From assembly GCA_016859345.1 (NCBI GenBank), contig CM029131.1:4575320-4639319 (forward strand): 64,000 nucleotides of DNA. The letters run 5' to 3'. The notes beneath the pieces were generated by a model, which ran no database searches, was not told where the DNA came from, and was given only the letters and a program-made list of their open reading frames with translations. Source of the DNA: Istiophorus platypterus. Taxonomy: Eukaryota; Chordata; Actinopteri; Istiophoriformes; Istiophoridae. A program made the position numbers and the translations under genes. Numbering within the stretch: position 1 is the stretch's first letter; the number at the start of each line of letters is the position of its first letter. Below, piece after piece: positions 22,801-30,700 of this stretch.

Positions 22801-25800
22801 TACCGCAGAGTATATCCTAATAGCTGGGATTAGTGGAGTAAAAAAATAAAATAAATATAAAAATAGTATGATTTTACTTACAGCTGCCAAACTTGAGAGG
22901 GCAGGCGTGTGCGTCCATGGGGAAATCCTCCAGCTGCATGGGGCATTCTGCTGATATGGTCAGTCTAAGACAAAATATACAATATATCCATGAGCCATCT
23001 AACATAGTCTCGCTTTTGGATATAATAATTAACACATTGTGAGATGAATAACATGGAAACGCACAATTTATGCCAGTATCTTAGTTTGAATTAAGTTTGT
23101 TTGTCATTTACTATTTAACTTTTTGAACATTTAAGTGAGCATATAGACATCCTATTCAGGGCACTGTACAGATACAGTAGCAGCTACAATTGTAGCACTA
23201 AAATTGCAAGGTATTAAACCCAATTAGGAGGAAGGTTGTGACTTTACTGTATTTATAATAACCATTAAACAATCCTGTAAAAAGAATTTAAGTGTAATGA
23301 TTGCGATAGCAGAGGTATTTTGAATCATTTTAATATTCTGAAAACACGCATTAGAGTCCAGATTATTACTTTGCTTCTGTAGATGGATTTGATATTTTTC
23401 AATCAGTGGCAGCATCTGTGGGTAGAGCTAGGAGGAAATCATGTTATTGATATTTGGTACCACTTTCTGATAAACTGTATTTTATGTTATTTTACAGGGA
23501 TAGTGAATATTTTAATAATTCTCTCTAGATCTGTAACAGACCATTCAAAAGAACAATGTTTGGGATACCAGATTGTGAAAAATACCCCTCCAGCATCCCC
23601 ATTTGCTCATCTTTTTAATGAGTTCTTTAATTGATTAGGAAGACATCTCCAATGGAATGTCTGACCTTGTCATCTGGAAAAGGGCTGGAGTTTGTCCGGA
23701 CCAAAATCCATCTATAAACTGCTTATTAACATTTACAACAGTTTTCCCTTACATTTATACTTTAAATTGCTGTTGATATGTGGGTAAAAGTGAGTTTCTC
23801 AATTTTAATGAGTTTTCCAAAAGCTTAGTCAGTGAACCTGCAGTTATAAATGTTAATACATCCTCAGTTCTACAGTCCATCAAATCTGCAGTTGTAAATG
23901 CTCATAAAAAGTTTATATATGGATTTTGATCCCACCTTCAACCCAAAAGCTGTTCTTATCAATGGCAAAAAAGATGCATTAGTTATAATGATTTAATAAA
24001 AATTAATTAAGCCATTAATTAAAGCTCATAGACCTTTTATAAATGGTGTCACATCAGAAAACGGTACCTTGATATTTTCCTCTCAACAGTAAAATCATTG
24101 TAGGGTTTCATGCAAAACACTTTCAAGTGCTGCATTTCTGCCTATCAGCACCACTAGTATTACAGAAACAATACTGCCACCTAGTGGTAAGAGAGTTGCT
24201 GTGTTAATCGTCTCATGAAACAAAGGAAACCTTGAGTGTTTTTCGTAATGAACTACAGGATAAACTCTCATGCAGCTCCTGCCCAATCATAATTTTAAAC
24301 CCCTGTCTCTTAATGAACCTTATTTGAATGCAAAGCCTGAGGTTTAATCCATCTTTTACTATATTTAATTTCTTTAATCAGATGGCTGCCTTTTTGAATC
24401 ATTTACAAACACAGTGATAGCTTTTCAAATCTTCTGCCACTCCTTTACAATCATTAAGACATGCTGCTGTCATTTTAACAGCCATGATGCTTCCTTCTTA
24501 GTGCCCTAAAAGAAGCACAATAATAAGTAACTCAGGTACAATTCAAGCAAACATAGGTTGTAATTATTCTTTTTTTTAATCTGCCCTAGATTGAATTAAA
24601 TCCCTCTGGATATTCTTGCTCCTTGTATGATGATAAATAATAGAACAGTGATATGATGATGTGAATTCACTAAACTTAATGAACTGCATTAAGGAAAATT
24701 AAGTGTTGTGGAAACCAGTGCACCAAAACATACATTTATCACATTAAAGGTTTCTCCTGCATCGGCTTTTGTTTTCTGTTTTAACCACCCAGGCGTAAGA
24801 GCAACCCCAACATTAGTTATAGAGGAAGGTACATGATTTTTTATAATTTAATCTTGATGACAACTGTGTCACCAAGATGGGGAAAAATCCTCTTGGGACA
24901 TGTTCTTCATGCTCCAAAACCTCTTGCATGTACAGTGTGTATCTACGGCAGGAGGTTTCCCAATTATATCATGAAGGTGAATGAAGCATAACAAAGTGGG
25001 ATAAGGCCCTATAGAGATGACTGTTTTGGGGCTCAGCTTGCTTTCCACATCAGTGCAGGATTATCCAATTGCATTATTGTGTCGTAAACAGCTGAAGGAT
25101 TTTGTTTGGAGGACAGGAAAGAGTGTCATTGGGATAAATAAATCAGAACATGGCTTTCGGTTGTTTTACCATCTTCTAATAATTCATGTGACCAGGCCCC
25201 TTTAGGAGGAATGCCTGTAAAGATAGCTGCGTTTAATTTTGGGTGTATTTTGGTTTTGGCCAGAAATGGAATTCAGTCCCTTTAATGTGAGGATCTATGG
25301 ATCCAATTATAGTTCTAATTTAAATAATGTCCATGATACTGTTAGCATTTAGCCAGTATGGACTGAGTTGACTGAGTGGAAGGCAGTACATCACAGGGGT
25401 AAAAGCCCAGAAACAGATCAACATATGGGCTGTCACACCTATGGGAAATTTAAAGTTTTCAATTCACCTGACATTGCAGAAAAGTCGATAACTTGGACAA
25501 CACGACAAAACAGAAAGGGCTGAGTCTTGAGTCCTGGAGCTTTATGCTGTATTAACCACTAAGCCACCGTGCTGCACCATCCGTCTTTTCACAGTTACAA
25601 GATCTTTTTTTACACTTTTTTTAAAATACACCCAACCTGTATAACATATAGACAGTTTCACAGGAGTGGGGGTCATATCGTATATCCAAAGTGGGAAAAA
25701 ACAAAAAAACGTAATTGCTATCGATAAATGCACAAAGTAGCTGTCATGTTAAAGGGTTTCTACAGAATTCATCCAACTATATTTAAGACTTTTTAAGACC

Positions 25801-27629
25801 AGAGAAAATTGAATCTCATACCTTTTTCAAAGTAATTTCGGTTGAAGAATGATGGAAAAAAACAATAGGGACTACAGTTATTATTTATTGGAATTTATAT
25901 CACATTTCTTTCAGTATTTTTCCAACTGTATATAACAATAATTCCTAATAATATAATAAATCAATAAACAGTGAGCAGTGAATGGATTATTGAATAGGTC
26001 CAATGGGGCACACACCCAGGGTCCTAAGGGCCCCGAGCAGCGGATAATCGATAGATTGATTAAAACATTTAAAAAATAAGTAACTCATTTGTTAATTTAA
26101 GCCTTTGTCTAAAATCACAGCTTGTACATTATGAGTGGATGAGCTTCCTAACAATTTTTTCCCAACAGCTAAAAGTTGTAACTGACATGTCTTTGTACGG
26201 AAAGAAAAATATTCAAACCTCTCGTAAATGAAATTCAGATTTTTTTCAGGACTGAACTTTTTCAAGACCTGCAGCTATCCTGTTATTATTCATAGTACGA
26301 GTGCATGTTCCAATGTCTAGACTGGAGCTCACCAGTCTAGAGGCAACTCTAGGAAATGGATGAGAATGGCAACTCAGCTGCGCCTAATGATAATGGTGTG
26401 TAATGCACTCACTGTGCTGTAATATAGAGGTTTCAACCAGCTGATAAAGCTGTGTATATGTTGCAGCCAATCTGGTATCGAGCCATAATGGGCCGCCAAC
26501 AAGGCTGTATGCATGCAGATAGCACAGTGTTGTGAAAGGTGGCATTTTATGATTTATCCATGGAGTAAAATGCATAGAAATTTGCTCTATAAAAGCACCT
26601 GCTCCTCCAGGGAGTAACGGTTTTCAGATTTGCCTACGAGGAGCCTTCAATGACACCCATACATAATATGTGGGAGTAATGTGGACGTGTGATAGTGGAT
26701 GTAGTGTTTTTGACGTGCGCTGAGATGTTTCTTACATGGCAGCATGGTTTCATTAGTGTGTACTGTACGTGTTTTAAGAACGTGAAGAATGTGTTGTTTC
26801 GCATTTGTGGTGCTGCATGTTGAACACATTGAGAGTGAAGTTGTGCATTTGGATTGCTGTTGCTATCTATTGTTATAATGCTATTGATACATTAATGTAT
26901 CAATAATATTATGATATTCTGGCTGTTACTGACTTTCTGCTGCTGAATACTTTTACTTTAGATAAGTGCATTTTGCCAGTAATATTTGTATATTTTTCTT
27001 GAGTAACATTTTCAATGCAGGACTTTAAATTGGTAATTGAGTGTTTTTACAGTGTGGTATCGTTACTTTTACTTAAGTACAGGACCTTAATACTTCTTCC
27101 ACCACTGTGCAGTACAGTGGTTCATCTTTAAAGACTAAAATAAATCTTTATTGTAAACAATAGTACATGATGAAAAACTGATAGAATTATATTTATATTT
27201 TGGAACTGGGAGATTTTTTATCTTTAAATAATTTACTTCTTGTTCATATTGGAGAATCTTTGGCTCATGATTATCCATGATTGTAAGTTATAGAGTAGTT
27301 TTGGCATCCTGTTTTATAAGCCTAATGTTCTGTTTGGACTACTGCACATACTCACCAATGTTTTATAGGCTTGATACATATCAATTTTATGGGAAATTGC
27401 ATATAAATCTGTTAAATCAAAGGTCAACAAAACACAAGGGTTAATAGCATCATTAGGAATAGACAGACAGACTGATAAATATAAAACACAAATTGTCACC
27501 AGTGCATATAAAGTATTTGCCTCTTTCCTGCAGGAATAAAGTGTTTAAGTATAAAGAATAACTAACACGTAATGCAAACGGGTAAAACCACTGCTGTTGA
27601 GTTAGCTGTAACCTGCAAGTAACCAGATG

Positions 27630-27706
<77 letters not shown>

Positions 27707-30700
27707 CAGTGTGTGTTTGCGTAGCAAATAACATCAGTGCTGCCTGTGGTTAAGCTCTGCTGATAATGACAAGCGCAGTACTGTAACAATCAGACGATTA
27801 AAAGCAACCTACTGCTGCTTTATTTCTACTGTGGCAGGGAATCAGAAGCCATTTTTAGATAGTGGACAATACAAGCTTTCTCTCTCTCTCTCACACACAC
27901 ACATGCACACAGACACACATACACGTACTATATACATTTTTGTATTCAGACATAAATGTATGTATGCATAGATTTCCATAAAATTTAACATACGGAAATG
28001 AACACACACACGTTCATGCAATCCCTCACTTGTTAAGCCCCGAGGTCAGAGTTCAGCGTCACTACAACTGATTAACATGCTCGTCACCCGTGTTGTGTGT
28101 GTTCATGTGTGTGTTTTATGTGTGTGTGACAAGGGGGTGACTATAAATATGCACTTCTTCGGATATGTACGTACAGTATGTCAGGATGGATAATCTGCCC
28201 TCCATCCAGCATTATTCACCCTGTGGGTGGGACTGGTATCAGATAGAGTGCTCTCATCCGTGATACAGTCACTCCTAAGTCCTGCAGCTACAGTAACTCC
28301 TGAGGATAAGCACAGAATTATTCTAATTCTCTGGTACAAAGGTCATAGTGATTCCTGGTGCTAACACTCATGTTACACTAAAAAGGAGGGGAAAAAACAA
28401 TGATTTTTCCATATTTAAGGGCTAATTTGTCAATTTTCTATTTTTCTGTCATCGATTTTTTTATTATCAGCAAATGTTCAGTATTTTTGTCTAAACACTG
28501 GTGGTTTAGTTTATAGTGATCGCCATCTGGAGTTCATTGTTGGCCTACTTCTGTCTTTTTTTTAACCACTACATTACTGCCAAAACTACAGTTCACAATA
28601 AGGCTGCTTTTCATAATGAATGATCTCCCTCTGCAGTGTTTCTCAAAATTTTCACATTTAAAGAGACATGTCACTAGTATTTATATTTGAAACGGTCTCA
28701 GTGTGTGTTAGCAACCAAAAATAATGAAGTACTGGAAGAATTGCAAATATTTAAAGAAATATTTGCTATATTTACTATTTCCCTTGCTCTGTATTGTAAA
28801 ATGGACTTTTCCAGGATAAATCAAATACCTCGGACTGGCCACTGGGGGTCACCGTTCCCCTGTAGTTTGACACACGCAAAGCGTTTCTATCCCTGTATTT
28901 TTCAAAGCTGTGTTGCATTTCAGATTGGTCTTGCTGCCTCTTTTCTCGATTTTTTGTGCACTCTTATTAGACGATAGTGAAGGAAAGGCTTGTTAAAGCT
29001 GTAGGACACATTAATGGGAGGTGTCTTTGGTTAATCAAAAAAAATTTGAGACTCAGTATTAGGATAGAAACTCTGCACCTTGAAATTTCTAAATCTTCAA
29101 GTACCAGAAACCTTGGACTACAAAGGAGTTGATAATTAGGTTTCTTGTGAAGCAAACCAAATTATTCAGGGAAAAAGAATTCACCTGTTTCTGTGAATAA
29201 ATCACATCAGAGGGCGAACAACATCTGCGCTATGACCAACCTCATAGTGTAAAGCAAAGTGCCGTCATCCTTCAGCCTCAGCAGCTTGTTGGGTGTGGTC
29301 ATGTTGTGTGCAATAGACTTCTTGCCATTAAGGAAAAAGGTATCCGGGGTCCAGATGTTGCTGGCCAGCAGGTTGTTTAAAGGCAGCATTTCCATTGGTC
29401 CTTTGAAGCACAGACGTTCGTCCTTCCAGCTCTGACGGAAGAAGACGTCTATGGTGTACTCCTGAGACAAACAGCAAAAGACAAACTGAGGTTTTAGAAA
29501 GTAAGAGCAACAACTTGTCGCACATTTAGCTCAAACTAGAAGTAAGACCTAACTTTTTGGACCCTGAGGCCACGTAATGTGATGCCAGTAAACTCCACAC
29601 TGCGCTCATGTTTACCCACTTCTCTGTGATTAGTTTATACCAAAATATCCCGAGGGCGAAAGATCTTCCTCTGGCTGGAGTGTTAACTGTGCTTTAAGAG
29701 ATGGTTTTTCTATTTCACTCTTAAACTTTGGCTCATCACTTTCTGTGGTGTTTATCACCTAACATAAGAAGTTAAAGTTATAGGAGTAGTGTCCCATTTT
29801 CTGTTTCTTGACTCTGTTGCTGCATCATTTTCTTTCTTACATTCATAAGTTTGGTATACTTTTAATACTTTTACACAAAATTCTTTCCTAATGGAGCTTT
29901 AAAGGTGTTTATAGAATTAAAGAGAGAATAAGTGCATTGAGAAAGAAAAGTTAATTTGCCTTCTTTACAGTCAGCACAGTCAGCACAAAAAGAACAGACA
30001 ATGTGCTGACTATTACAGTAGTTTCTTCTTTATGGCTTTATAAGTCCATTAAGATTTTATCGCTAGGGGGATCAAACTTTGTGGTGTAGAAATCCATCAT
30101 GAATTTTCTTTTGTGTGAAACATCGACTCGCTTCGATCTCACAAACAAAAAATAAATGACCAAGAAACAGAGACAATAATCCTCCACGTAGAATAATCAT
30201 ACTGTTAGCGTACTGACATTTATGCTTATACTGACTGCAGAACCAATCAAGTCTCTTGTCACATTTCATTAATCGATCAAGCACCTCTATCATCTCCTTT
30301 TTCTCGAGTCAATTATAGGAAAGTAGCAAGTTTGATCACGGCTATGTCAACGTATGCCAGGGCTATGACAGGTGGTAATGGAAGATTTAATGAAAGAGGA
30401 GAGTTAATGCATTTTGATATGCAAGGAAGAACCTTATAGATCATAACATAAGGAATTATTAAAGAAATGAATCATTTGGAACCAGTTGGATTGGCCCAGC
30501 CACAGTGCATTAAATCTTGGAAGTTTAAGTCATCTATATTCGTTTCATTTACAAGTGGCCAAAAAGAGACAATCTTCAAAGACACAAATTCGACACGAGT
30601 ATACTTCAGCAGCCGTACAAGTCTCGTTAAATGTAAATATATGTTTCAATCTAAAAATACTGACTGTAGTCTCGATAGGCGGTAGAGAAAAGTGTGTTTT

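Larger units (their letters stand above)
22965..29240 (-). other. gabra5: gabra5 largest intron (6.3 kb)
   Basis: Donor GTTGGT (weak), acceptor TGTCTTAG. Holds an inverted-repeat element at 23674-23951, a decayed tRNA-type SINE at 25436-25577, a dispersed repeat at 26930-27115, and the long GT array at 27632-27705. No coding sequence supported. Confidence 0.85.
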
